The translations under genes were made by a program, and so were the position numbers. A stretch of DNA of 7,267 bases from Anaerolineae bacterium. Its GTDB lineage: Bacteria > Chloroflexota > Anaerolineae > UBA4142. A model generated the notes under the pieces. It was not told where the DNA came from. It made no database searches and saw nothing but the letters and a program-made list of their open reading frames with translations. Below are positions 1-5,451 of the stretch, one piece after another. The DNA is taken from NCBI GenBank assembly GCA_026417715.1, contig JAOACU010000132.1, forward strand, positions 1 to 7,267, written 5' to 3'. Each line of letters opens with the position of its first letter. Position 1 is the stretch's first letter.

Positions 1-851
1 GGACGGAATAGCACAACAACTGCATCGCCCGCGCGTACATCGGGTAAGAAATGCGGGCGCGCCACCAAACGTCCCGTATCGGTCGCGATCTCGATTTGAT
101 GTTCGTCACGATGGTGTACGCGACCGGTGAATTGATTATCAAAACCCATAAAGCGCGCGACGAATGGTGTGGCAGGACGATAGAAAATTTCCTCAGGTGT
201 TCCCTCTTGTTCGATCTTACCCTTGTTCATCACCATCACACGATCCGACAAACTCATTGCTTCTACTTGATCGTGTGTCACGTAAATCGTAGTGATTCCG
301 AGTTGCCGTTGCAAGCGATGCAATTCGGCACGCATACCGACGCGTAGTTTCGCATCGAGATTGGAGAGTGGCTCGTCGAGCAACAGCAAATCGGGTTGGA
401 TAACGACAGCGCGCGCCAGTGCAACACGCTGACGTTGTCCACCGGAGAGTTGCGCAGGTAGACGATTCTCCAAGCCCACCAAATCTACCATCGCCAACGC
501 GTCAGTCACGCGGCGTTTAATTTCGGCGTTGTTGACGCGTCGCCGACGCAACCCGAACGCTACGTTCTCAAACACGGAAAGGTGCGGAAAGAGCGCGTAC
601 GATTGAAAGACCAAACCGATGTTGCGTTTGTGCGGCGGTGTTTTGGTATAGTCGCGTCCATTGATCAGCACTTGCCCGCGCGCGGGTTCAATGAATCCCG
701 CAATCGTACGCAAGGTGGTGGTCTTGCCACAGCCGCTGGGTCCCAACAGTGAAACAAATTCACCCTTCTCGACCGCGAGGTGAAAATCGTTCAAGACCCA
801 CGATCCTTTTTCATAACCCACTTGAAGGTTGACCAATTCGAGGAATGCCAT
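1..851 (-). CDS. ABC importer ATP-binding subunit, PotA/UgpC-type (3' end outside window)
   Basis: The cytoplasmic ATPase that powers the importer encoded by the upstream genes. The visible 283 residues hold a complete nucleotide-binding domain: Walker A GPSGCGKTT (about 37-45), Q-loop Gln83, signature LSGGQ (135-139), Walker B LLLLDE (155-160), D-loop SNLD (163-166) and switch His193 in THDQ. From about residue 235 the start of a C-terminal regulatory (TOBE/OB-like) domain is seen (FDNQFTGRV), and the frame is still open at the window edge. Family members are about 350 residues, so roughly 70 are missing. The ATG is chosen because family homology begins at once (MAFLELVNLQVGYEKG) and AAAGGT lies about 7 nt upstream. 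It is the last gene visible in the gntR operon, 71 nt after the second permease. The sequence shows the polyamine/iron/phosphonate-type importer class; substrate specificity is not determined. Confidence 0.95.
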   Translation of the reverse strand, partial: MAFLELVNLQVGYEKGSWVLNDFHLAVEKGEFVSLLGPSGCGKTTTLRTIAGFIEPARGQVLINGRDYTKTPPHKRNIGLVFQSYALFPHLSVFENVAFGLRRRRVNNAEIKRRVTDALAMVDLVGLENRLPAQLSGGQRQRVALARAVVIQPDLLLLDEPLSNLDAKLRVGMRAELHRLQRQLGITTIYVTHDQVEAMSLSDRVMVMNKGKIEQEGTPEEIFYRPATPFVARFMGFDNQFTGRVHHRDEHQIEIATDTGRLVARPHFLPDVRAGDAVVVLFR

Positions 852-922
852 TGATGACCTTTGGTGTATGGTGTATTGCATCCTGCGTAAGGCATACACA
901 GAATACGCAGTACGGAATACTC
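852..922. repeat. Short intergenic spacer with weak inverted and degenerate repeats
   Basis: The 71-nt gap between the second permease and the ATPase gene. It contains a 7-bp inverted repeat (CTGCGTA at 883-889, TACGCAG at 904-910, 14-nt loop) within a stretch of degenerate ATACGCAGTACGGAATAC-type repetition. There is no T-run after it, so it does not look like a true terminator. A modest effect on mRNA stability or ATPase expression is possible but not shown. Confidence 0.4.
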
Positions 923-1702
923 TCAAATGTGTTGCGAAATACCGAATGTGCGTTCCGCGATTTGGACGATAACAAATGTAATCACGATGATAATCGCCGA
1001 AAGGGCTGCAATCGTTGGATCAAAATACATTTCCATATATGCCAGCATTTGAATCGGCAAGGTCACAACGCCAGGTCCCGTCAGAAAGAGCGAAACGGAT
1101 ACGTTGTTGAATGAGGTAATGAATGACAGGATGAACGCCGCAAGAAATGCCGCGCGTAAATTCGGCATTACTACCAACAAAAAGGTTTGTGCGCGCGATG
1201 CGCCCAAACTGATTGCCGCCTCTTCAATCGCGGCATCGAAATTCCGCAATGACGTGGAGACCACACGTACCGCATAGGGAAAAAGAATGGCAGTGTGTCC
1301 GAAATACAAACCGGGAAAAATCGGAATGTTCGCGCGCAATGCAAAATATTGTAACAAACCAAACCCCAGTACCAGTTCAGGCACAATGACGGGCAACGAG
1401 AAAAGAATCTCGATAAGACTCTGTCCGCGAAAATGAAACCGCACCAACGCATACGCAACGGGCGTACCTAATACAAGCGCGGTCACGGTTGCTGCAATGG
1501 CAAGTTGCAAACTTGTCCAAAACGCGTCGCGAAACATTCGCACGTCCAATACTTTTTGATACCACTGCAAAGACACACCCTTGGGTGGAAATGCCATCGA
1601 AGCATCTCCGCTGAACGACGCAATGAAGATGATCAGGAAAGGTCCTAGTAAGAAAGTAAAAACGATGATGAAGGCAATGAGCAGAATGGGCGAAGGTTTC
1701 AT
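923..1702 (-). CDS. ABC importer permease subunit 2, PotC-type
   Basis: An inner-membrane permease of 259 residues, the usual size for PotC-like subunits of type I importers. About six hydrophobic segments are visible: near 5-30, 62-88, 97-120, 134-150, 184-210 and 229-248. The cytoplasmic EAA coupling loop that docks on the ATPase is clear at about 160-182 (EEAAISLGASRAQTFLLVVMP). The frame is open 90 nt further upstream, but the start is placed at MKPSPILL because that ATG overlaps the stop of the upstream permease by 4 nt (ATGA). It is preceded by GAGG, and the extra N-terminal residues would be hydrophilic shadow sequence of the other gene. The overlap implies translational coupling, giving equal amounts of the two permeases that form the transmembrane heterodimer. 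No frameshift or missing motif is seen. Confidence 0.95.
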   Translation of the reverse strand: MKPSPILLIAFIIVFTFLLGPFLIIFIASFSGDASMAFPPKGVSLQWYQKVLDVRMFRDAFWTSLQLAIAATVTALVLGTPVAYALVRFHFRGQSLIEILFSLPVIVPELVLGFGLLQYFALRANIPIFPGLYFGHTAILFPYAVRVVSTSLRNFDAAIEEAAISLGASRAQTFLLVVMPNLRAAFLAAFILSFITSFNNVSVSLFLTGPGVVTLPIQMLAYMEMYFDPTIAALSAIIIVITFVIVQIAERTFGISQHI

Positions 1703-2526
1703 ACCGACCTCGGACGTAGTTGACGCAAGAGTCCGTTGATCACGAGTGTCGTGACAATCATAATGACTGCGATGATCGTCGCACCGTTCCAATCGAGAAG
1801 CACAATCGCGCGCTGCTGTAACAGTGTCGCTAGCATCAACACGCGCGTACCACCCAGAATCGCAGGTGTCACGTAAGCCGTGATGCTCCCCGTGAAGACG
1901 AGTGTGCCACCCAAGACCAAACCATCAGCGGACAGAGGCAAAATCACACGCAAAAAAGTTTGCCAGCCATCAGCGCCCAAACTACGCGCGGCTTCTTCCA
2001 CTTCGGTTGGAATATTTTCCATCGCGCTGACCAGTGTCAACAACATCAGCGGCAAAAAGAGTTGCAACAAGCCAATCACGATGGCATTCTCGGTGTAGAT
2101 GATGCGAATCGGCTCGGTGATGAAACCGAGCGCCATCATCAATTGGTTGAAAAAGCCATTGCGCCCAAGAATCACCAGCCACGCGTACGTGCGCGCCACG
2201 GGATTAGTGAGCAAGGGCAAGATGACCAATGACATCACCAGCGCGCGCCGATTGGCAGGCAACCGTGCAATGAGATACGCCGCCGGGTATCCCATCAATG
2301 CCGCAAGCACCGTCACAATCAAGCCAAGTTGCAAAGTGCGAAGATAGACACTGCGAATTTGCTCCTGCGCCAACACGTCGCCGTAGCGTTGCAGCGTCCA
2401 ACCCGATGCATCACGCACGCTGTCTATCAGAATCAAGCCCAAGGGTAAGAGAAAGAACAACGCGAGAAAGATCAGCGCAGGAGTAATCAGCAGGAGAATC
2501 GTGCGCGTTTGAAACAGTTGGCGCAT
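1699..2526 (-). CDS. ABC importer permease subunit 1, PotB-type
   Basis: An inner-membrane permease of 275 residues and partner of the PotC-type subunit. It begins with a short basic/polar N-terminus and a strong hydrophobic helix (about 9-34). Further hydrophobic segments lie near 65-88, 95-119, 143-168, 200-225 and 248-267. The EAA loop is at about 177-199 (EEAARSLGADGWQTFLRVILP), and the segment LPLLTNPVARTYAW is typical of PotB/PotH-like subunits. It lies 85 nt after the binding-protein gene, and that gap holds a large hairpin and heptamer repeats. The ATG has no recognisable Shine-Dalgarno sequence; the preceding bases are CT- and A-rich. It may therefore start by another route, or an undetected start may be used, but no better in-frame start is seen. 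Confidence 0.94.
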   Translation of the reverse strand: MRQLFQTRTILLLITPALIFLALFFLLPLGLILIDSVRDASGWTLQRYGDVLAQEQIRSVYLRTLQLGLIVTVLAALMGYPAAYLIARLPANRRALVMSLVILPLLTNPVARTYAWLVILGRNGFFNQLMMALGFITEPIRIIYTENAIVIGLLQLFLPLMLLTLVSAMENIPTEVEEAARSLGADGWQTFLRVILPLSADGLVLGGTLVFTGSITAYVTPAILGGTRVLMLATLLQQRAIVLLDWNGATIIAVIMIVTTLVINGLLRQLRPRSV

Positions 2527-2529
2527 AGA

Positions 2530-2564
2530 AAGGTTTAAGGTTCAAGGTTTCAGGTTGGAGGTGA
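2530..2564. repeat. Degenerate heptamer tandem repeat AAGGTTN
   Basis: Five adjacent 7-bp units read AAGGTTT, AAGGTTC, AAGGTTT, CAGGTTG and GAGGTGA, with the match decaying from the permease side outward. The array fills the space where a ribosome-binding site for the permease would be expected, and it forms one arm of the hairpin that follows. Short heptamer arrays in intergenic DNA are common in some Chloroflexota and cyanobacteria (background knowledge). Confidence 0.7.
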
Positions 2565-2595
2565 GCATTCACGATCACAACCTGAAACCTTGAAC
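2540..2595 (-). promoter_or_regulatory. 18-bp perfect hairpin between binding protein and permease genes
   Basis: The arms at 2540-2557 and 2578-2595 are perfectly complementary over 18 bp around a 20-nt loop (one arm reads CAACCTGAAACCTTGAAC). In the minus-strand mRNA the stem begins about 16 nt after the binding-protein stop. No uridine run follows, so it is better read as a partial attenuator or an mRNA 3'-end stabiliser than as a full terminator. In importer operons such stems often keep the binding-protein message more abundant than the permease message; that role here is inference. Confidence 0.65.
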
Positions 2596-2611
2596 GCGAA
2601 AAATCGGTGGC

Positions 2612-3811
2612 TTATTTTGCCATCAGTCTGTTCCAGCGATCAATCCAGCCCTGCCGCTTGCTAGCGATTTGTTGATCGTTCAGGAACACCAGGGCTTTGA
2701 TCACGTCGTCACCGTAGGTCAGTTTGTCGGCAATCTCTGGTGGCACCTTGACGTTCTTGTTGGAGGGCGAGTCCACAAGATCAAGGGCTTCGGCAAGTTG
2801 AACTTCTTGTGAAATCATAAAGTCAATGTAAGCATGCGCGAGGTCTACGTTGGGACTGCCTTTGACAATGCTCAATGTGTTCACAAAGCCGATGATGCCT
2901 TCTTTGGGAATTACCTTGACCAGCGGTTTTTTGGTGTTGAGTAGATTGCCCCACGCAAACGTCGAAAAGCCCGACGCCCACACTTCGTCTTGTTGCACCA
3001 GCGTAATCAACTCTGCTGAATTTTTGTACGCAGTGATCAGATTCGGTTTCAGTTCAGCAAGTTTATCCCAGGCGATCTGATCGTTGTTGATGTCACCGCC
3101 CCACGCTTTGGCAATCTGTACGATGGTTGCAGGACCGTTGGTGGTGGTAATGTCGGGTAAAGAGATATAGCCCTTCAACTCGGGACGCCACAAATCTTTC
3201 CAAGAGGTGATTGGCTCTTTCACCTTGTCGCTTCGGTAGAACAACGTGTAGCCAGAAATGGTGTAACCCACTCCCATTCTATTGCCTACCGGGTCTTTAG
3301 CCCAATCGTACAATTGATCCAAGTTTTTGAGTTTGGTGGGATCGTACGGCTGGATCACGCCTGCTTCCACGGCACGCAGTAAGAATTCGGTCGAGAAGGC
3401 AACGACGTCAATGTTGGGATTATCTTTGCGCGCAACGAGTTTGGCAAGCCGATCAGCATTGTTGCCAGTGTCGTACACAATCTTGGCGCCGTACTTTTTC
3501 TCAAAGGGCTGATTGATGTTTTTGTTGATCAGGTCAACGTTGAAGGCAAAGAACGAGACGTTGAGCGTCTTGCCTGCAAAGTTCGGCGTTGTCTCTGTTG
3601 GCTTGGGTGCAGCGGTAGCCGTCGGCGCCACCGTTGGTACCGCTGTCGGTTTGGGTGCTTCGGTCGGTTTGGGCGCTTCAGTGGGCTTGGGTGCAGCCGT
3701 AGGCGGAGCGACTGTAGGCACGGGGGTTGGTGCTGGGGCGCCTCCCACTAACCACATCAGAACAAGCAGCAAGCCGATGAGGTACACATACCTCGCGTTT
3801 TGGGTAATCAT
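2612..3811 (-). CDS. PotD-like extracellular solute-binding protein with Pro/Thr-rich linker
   Basis: The 399-residue binding protein that captures substrate outside the membrane for the two permeases. A signal/anchor segment (about 8-23, YVYLIGLLLVLMWLVG) is followed by a low-complexity linker (about 25-76) with repeated APKPTE units, then the solute-binding domain (about 80-399). That domain starts KTLNVSFFAFN and has the family-typical motifs FEKKYGAKIVYDTGNNADRL and SWKDLWRPELKGYISLPD. Such linkers hold the domain away from the membrane and are typical of Chloroflexota lipoproteins. The expected lipobox Cys is absent: the sequence reads L-V-G-G (residues 21-24), so lipid attachment is not supported. 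The start is firm because GGAGGAGA precedes the ATG at good spacing. It lies 67 nt after the regulator gene. Polyamines, 2-aminoethylphosphonate or iron complexes are possible ligands; none can be chosen from sequence. Confidence 0.93.
   Translation of the reverse strand: MITQNARYVYLIGLLLVLMWLVGGAPAPTPVPTVAPPTAAPKPTEAPKPTEAPKPTAVPTVAPTATAAPKPTETTPNFAGKTLNVSFFAFNVDLINKNINQPFEKKYGAKIVYDTGNNADRLAKLVARKDNPNIDVVAFSTEFLLRAVEAGVIQPYDPTKLKNLDQLYDWAKDPVGNRMGVGYTISGYTLFYRSDKVKEPITSWKDLWRPELKGYISLPDITTTNGPATIVQIAKAWGGDINNDQIAWDKLAELKPNLITAYKNSAELITLVQQDEVWASGFSTFAWGNLLNTKKPLVKVIPKEGIIGFVNTLSIVKGSPNVDLAHAYIDFMISQEVQLAEALDLVDSPSNKNVKVPPEIADKLTYGDDVIKALVFLNDQQIASKRQGWIDRWNRLMAK
3597..3735 (-). repeat. Coding repeat for the APKPTE linker
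   Basis: An in-gene low-complexity stretch in which the units APKPTE/APKPTA recur about four times among PTVAP-type units. The opposite strand also stays open here and would encode Gly/Val-rich repeats; this is a composition shadow, not a gene. The tandem nature makes copy number likely to vary between strains. Confidence 0.7.
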
Positions 3812-3814
3812 ACT

Positions 3815-3822
3815 TCTCCTCC
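3815..3822 (-). promoter_or_regulatory. Strong ribosome-binding site of the binding-protein gene
   Basis: Reads GGAGGAGA on the minus strand, with the GGAGG core 6 nt from the ATG. It is the strongest such site in the window, fitting the high synthesis usually needed for binding proteins, and it contrasts with the absence of a visible site before the next gene. Confidence 0.8.
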
Positions 3823-3878
3823 TGTAAAATTATGTGTGGGACTGGGAGATAGCAGTTTTCTTCCAATCCGCACTAGAC

Positions 3879-4595
3879 TTATTTACGCTGACGCACAACC
3901 GTCACTTCCAATAGTTCCGAATCTTGGTAGGATGTACTACAGTACACGGCTTGTCCAGACAAGGTATAAGCAACGTGTGTCAATTTGAGGAGTGGACTGG
4001 ATGGCTTGACCCGTAGTTTGGCGGCTAACTCGCGTGTTGCCTTGACAGCATGAATACGCACATAGGAGCGATGAATGCGGAGATGAAAGTAACGCTCGAG
4101 AAAATTCTGCATGTGCCCATCGAACTTGTCCCACCGAACCTGATCGGCGCGCAAGGTAGGATGCAACCAATACGTGATGTATACCGCCGGGCGCGTATCC
4201 GCCAAATGGAGCAACGTAACCGATGCCAGTTTCTCTGTCGGAGGAACACCTAGCAATTGATGTGCTTCAGAAGGACCTACCAGCGTGCCGATTTTCAAAT
4301 CTCTGATCTTGTGTTTAAAGCCCGAAGCGGTGATGAGTTCTGGAATGGGGAGAATCCGATTCAAACTGGTGCGCAAATGATGAGGTGAAGCCGCAACAAA
4401 AGTGCCGATACCATGCCGTCGCACCACGATACCATCTTGTTCAAGAGACATCAGCGCATCGCGGATCGTGTTGCGACTGACGCCCAACCGCTGGCTGAGG
4501 GAGGCTTCACTAGGCAGTTGCTCACCAGGCTGAATCTGACGAATCAATTTCAGAATGTGTTCACGGGTCTGCAAATACAATTGGGATTTAGGCAT
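3879..4595 (-). CDS. GntR-family transcriptional regulator, HutC/UTRA type
   Basis: A 238-residue DNA-binding regulator that probably controls this importer operon. The N-terminal winged helix-turn-helix (about 5-68) is classical GntR: LPSEASLSQRLGVSRNTIRDALMSLEQDGIVVRRHGIGTFV. A linker leads to a ligand-sensing UTRA domain (about 85-230) ending with LLKLTHVAYTLSGQAVYCSTSYQDSELLEV, a usual UTRA close. Codons remain open upstream to a TTG at 4646, but that TTG lies inside the -10 box of the predicted promoter and would not be in the mRNA. The ATG at 4595 has GGAGGGGA directly before it and gives the normal family N-terminus. UTRA ligands are usually small metabolites related to the transported substrate. 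The gene is first in the operon, so it likely responds to the importer's substrate and may repress its own promoter (inference). Confidence 0.93.
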   Translation of the reverse strand: MPKSQLYLQTREHILKLIRQIQPGEQLPSEASLSQRLGVSRNTIRDALMSLEQDGIVVRRHGIGTFVAASPHHLRTSLNRILPIPELITASGFKHKIRDLKIGTLVGPSEAHQLLGVPPTEKLASVTLLHLADTRPAVYITYWLHPTLRADQVRWDKFDGHMQNFLERYFHLRIHRSYVRIHAVKATRELAAKLRVKPSSPLLKLTHVAYTLSGQAVYCSTSYQDSELLEVTVVRQRK

Positions 4596-4603
4596 TCCCC
4601 TCC
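4596..4603 (-). promoter_or_regulatory. Ribosome-binding site deciding the gntR start
   Basis: Reads GGAGGGGA immediately upstream of the ATG. The GGAGG core is only 3 nt from the start codon, which is short, but no comparable site exists before the alternative upstream TTG or GTG codons. Confidence 0.6.
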
Positions 4604-4645
4604 GCACGCTTAGAGGTTGGACGTCCAACAACTTGCTCGCGTTCA

Positions 4646-4674
4646 ATTATACGCGCGTTGCTCAGCCACGTCAA
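4646..4674 (-). promoter_or_regulatory. Sigma-70-type promoter of the gntR-importer operon
   Basis: The minus strand has TTGACG (-35, at 4669-4674), a 17-nt spacer, and TATAAT (-10, at 4646-4651). This is a near-consensus promoter with ideal spacing. Transcription would start near 4639, leaving a leader of about 44 nt before the regulator ATG. All five genes down to the ATPase follow in the same direction with short gaps, so it probably drives the whole operon. Confidence 0.85.
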
Positions 4675-4682
4675 ATTTGACG
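4669..4682. promoter_or_regulatory. 14-bp palindrome over the -35 box, candidate operator
   Basis: CGTCAAATTTGACG is a perfect palindrome whose inner half is the -35 hexamer. A dimeric repressor bound here would block RNA polymerase. GntR-family regulators bind short palindromes and often autoregulate, so the adjacent gntR product is the natural candidate, but binding is not shown. Confidence 0.6.
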
Positions 4683-4963
4683 CATTACGCCACCACGGCT
4701 GGTACAAAGTCGGCTTCAACGTAAAATCAACTGGATCGCTTCCAAGTGTGCCGCAGTAGTGCTACAAAGGCAATGCTGGTTGTACAGTGCTTGAGGGGTT
4801 AGGGAGAGCCGTTGCGAATCGGCGGCCCACAGATTGGCGTTGGTAGTGGTGACTACAGTAGGACGCCAAGCGCGGCAACAAAAAATCTCCGCGCTCTCGG
4901 CACGCTTGGCGGTGAAAAAGTTGTTCGCTCATGGGGAGAAAACGGTAAAGGGCTTGTCCAGAC

Positions 4964-4984
4964 CACAGGTCTCGGAGACCTGTG
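4964..4984. repeat. Palindrome completing the first 36-bp repeat
   Basis: CACAGGTCTC and GAGACCTGTG form a 10-bp perfect inverted repeat about the centre G. The match continues outward imperfectly (CCAGAC on one side, GTCTAG on the other, with a 2-nt bulge), so the first repeat copy is the right half of a larger degenerate palindrome. The second copy lacks the left half. Confidence 0.7.
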
Positions 4985-5006
4985 TAGTCTAGAAACCCTT
5001 TTCTAC
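4971..5006. repeat. 36-bp direct repeat, copy 1
   Basis: Begins CTCGGAGACCTGTGT, then A, then GTCTAGAAACCCTTTTCTAC. It matches copy 2 at 35 of 36 positions. Its end holds a small hairpin (TAGAAA, loop CCCT, TTTCTA). It may be an interspersed palindromic element or, less likely, a remnant CRISPR repeat. Confidence 0.75.
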
Positions 5007-5045
5007 TTTTTCTAGTTCTGGATACAACCTTGAAATAGCGTTTGA

Positions 5046-5081
5046 CTCGGAGACCTGTGTGGTCTAGAAACCCTTTTCTAC
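5046..5081. repeat. 36-bp direct repeat, copy 2
   Basis: Identical to copy 1 except G in place of A at position 16. The two copies are separated by 39 nt of unrelated sequence (5007-5045), giving a 75-bp period that resembles CRISPR geometry. No third copy is present in the window. Confidence 0.75.
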
Positions 5082-5112
5082 CCAAGAGCGAAGTTGTTTT
5101 CGGCGTGAGGGA

Positions 5113-5141
5113 ATTATAGCGCGCTTGGGGAAGAAGAGCAA
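5113..5141 (-). promoter_or_regulatory. Possible orphan promoter reading across the 36-bp repeats
   Basis: The minus strand has a perfect TATAAT (5113-5118), a 17-nt spacer and a weak -35 TTGCTC (5136-5141, 3 of 6 matches). A transcript would start about 25 nt before the second 36-bp repeat and run through both copies. No coding region is recognised before gntR, so any product would be a small RNA or leader. The -35 is poor, so this is tentative. Confidence 0.35.
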
Positions 5142-5191
5142 AGGATGAAAAATTTGTTGGTTGTGCAAGTGCACACACGAGCGCAAAACAC

Positions 5192-5231
5192 AACGCGTCG
5201 TACACCGAATTCGGTGTGCGACGCGTTTTTT
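5192..5231. terminator. Strong hairpin terminator, probably bidirectional
   Basis: A 16-bp stem (5192-5207 with 5212-5227, one G-U type pair) around an AATT loop; the 3' arm on the plus strand is CGGTGTGCGACGCGTT. On the plus strand it is followed by six T (5226-5231) and then GTTGTTG, an ideal intrinsic terminator. On the minus strand the following bases are GTGTTTTGCG, a weaker but usable U-rich tail. Since the only upstream genes run on the minus strand, its likely job is ending the CRISPR-Cas operon message. Confidence 0.8.
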
Positions 5232-5244
5232 GTTGTTGCACGCA

Positions 5245-5345
5245 CGACCGCTGACCGCAGACCCTTCGCCTTCGCTCAGGGCAAGCCGCAGACCGCCGTC
5301 ACACGCGCTCTACCACAAAAATCCTCACGCGGCGGTCGGCGGTCG
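5245..5345. repeat. GC-rich GACCGC/GCGGTC repeat patch with long inverted pair
   Basis: CGACCGCTGACCGC (5245-5258) pairs with GCGGTCGGCGGTCG (5332-5345) over 14 bp with one wobble-type mismatch, 73 nt apart. Between them lies CCCTTCGCCTTCGCTCAGGG (5270-5289 region), which resembles short interspersed repeats often seen in bacterial intergenic DNA. No coding signal is seen. Confidence 0.5.
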
Positions 5346-5403
5346 GTCGTCGTCGGTCGGCTTGACGCCAACCATTCTAGCATTACCCTTCGTTACTGTC
5401 AAT

Positions 5404-5451
5404 AACGATTCAACGATGCAACGATTTAACGATTCAACGATTGAACAATTC
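5404..5451. repeat. 8-bp tandem repeat AACGATTN, six copies, entering the cas6 3' end
   Basis: Consecutive units are AACGATTC, AACGATGC, AACGATTT, AACGATTC, AACGATTG and AACAATTC. On the minus strand the last units supply the final codons (ELFNR) and the TGA stop of cas6. The array thus sets the protein's end and could alter it if unit number changed. Confidence 0.85.

Larger units (their letters stand above)
4675..5433. other. Gene-free region between the CRISPR-Cas and importer operons
   Basis: No open frame here shows family-like sequence; those present are shadows or read through the repeats. From low to high coordinate it holds: unique sequence with a 9-bp inverted pair (CGCCAAGCG at 4864-4872, CGCTTGGCG at 4903-4911); two 36-bp direct repeats; a possible minus-strand promoter near 5113-5141; a strong hairpin terminator; a GC-rich GACCGC/GCGGTC repeat patch; and the octamer array that enters cas6. 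The density of palindromes and the lack of genes suggest an intergenic junction that collects small repeats. Confidence 0.7.

Noticed and set aside
1703..1792. Longer N-terminus for the second permease starting at 1792
   Set aside because: The extra 30 residues are a His/Asp/Arg-rich shadow of the upstream permease; the ATGA overlap supports 1702.
3513..3827. Plus-strand open frame with Gly/Val repeats opposite the binding-protein linker
   Set aside because: It is the antisense of the repetitive Pro/Thr linker; the minus strand has a strong ribosome-binding site and clear family sequence.
4677..4705. Plus-strand promoter using the other half of the palindrome (TTGACG)
   Set aside because: No acceptable -10 box lies at 16-18 nt and there is no plus-strand gene to serve.
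4971..5081. Calling the two 36-bp repeats a CRISPR array
   Set aside because: Only two units, a half-palindrome structure at copy 1 and no typical repeat end; kept as direct repeats and raised as a finding instead.
4762..5241. Minus-strand open frame of 159 codons containing two RKGFLD-type repeats
   Set aside because: Its internal repeats are simply translations of the two 36-bp DNA repeats, and it runs through the terminator hairpin; no family resemblance is seen.
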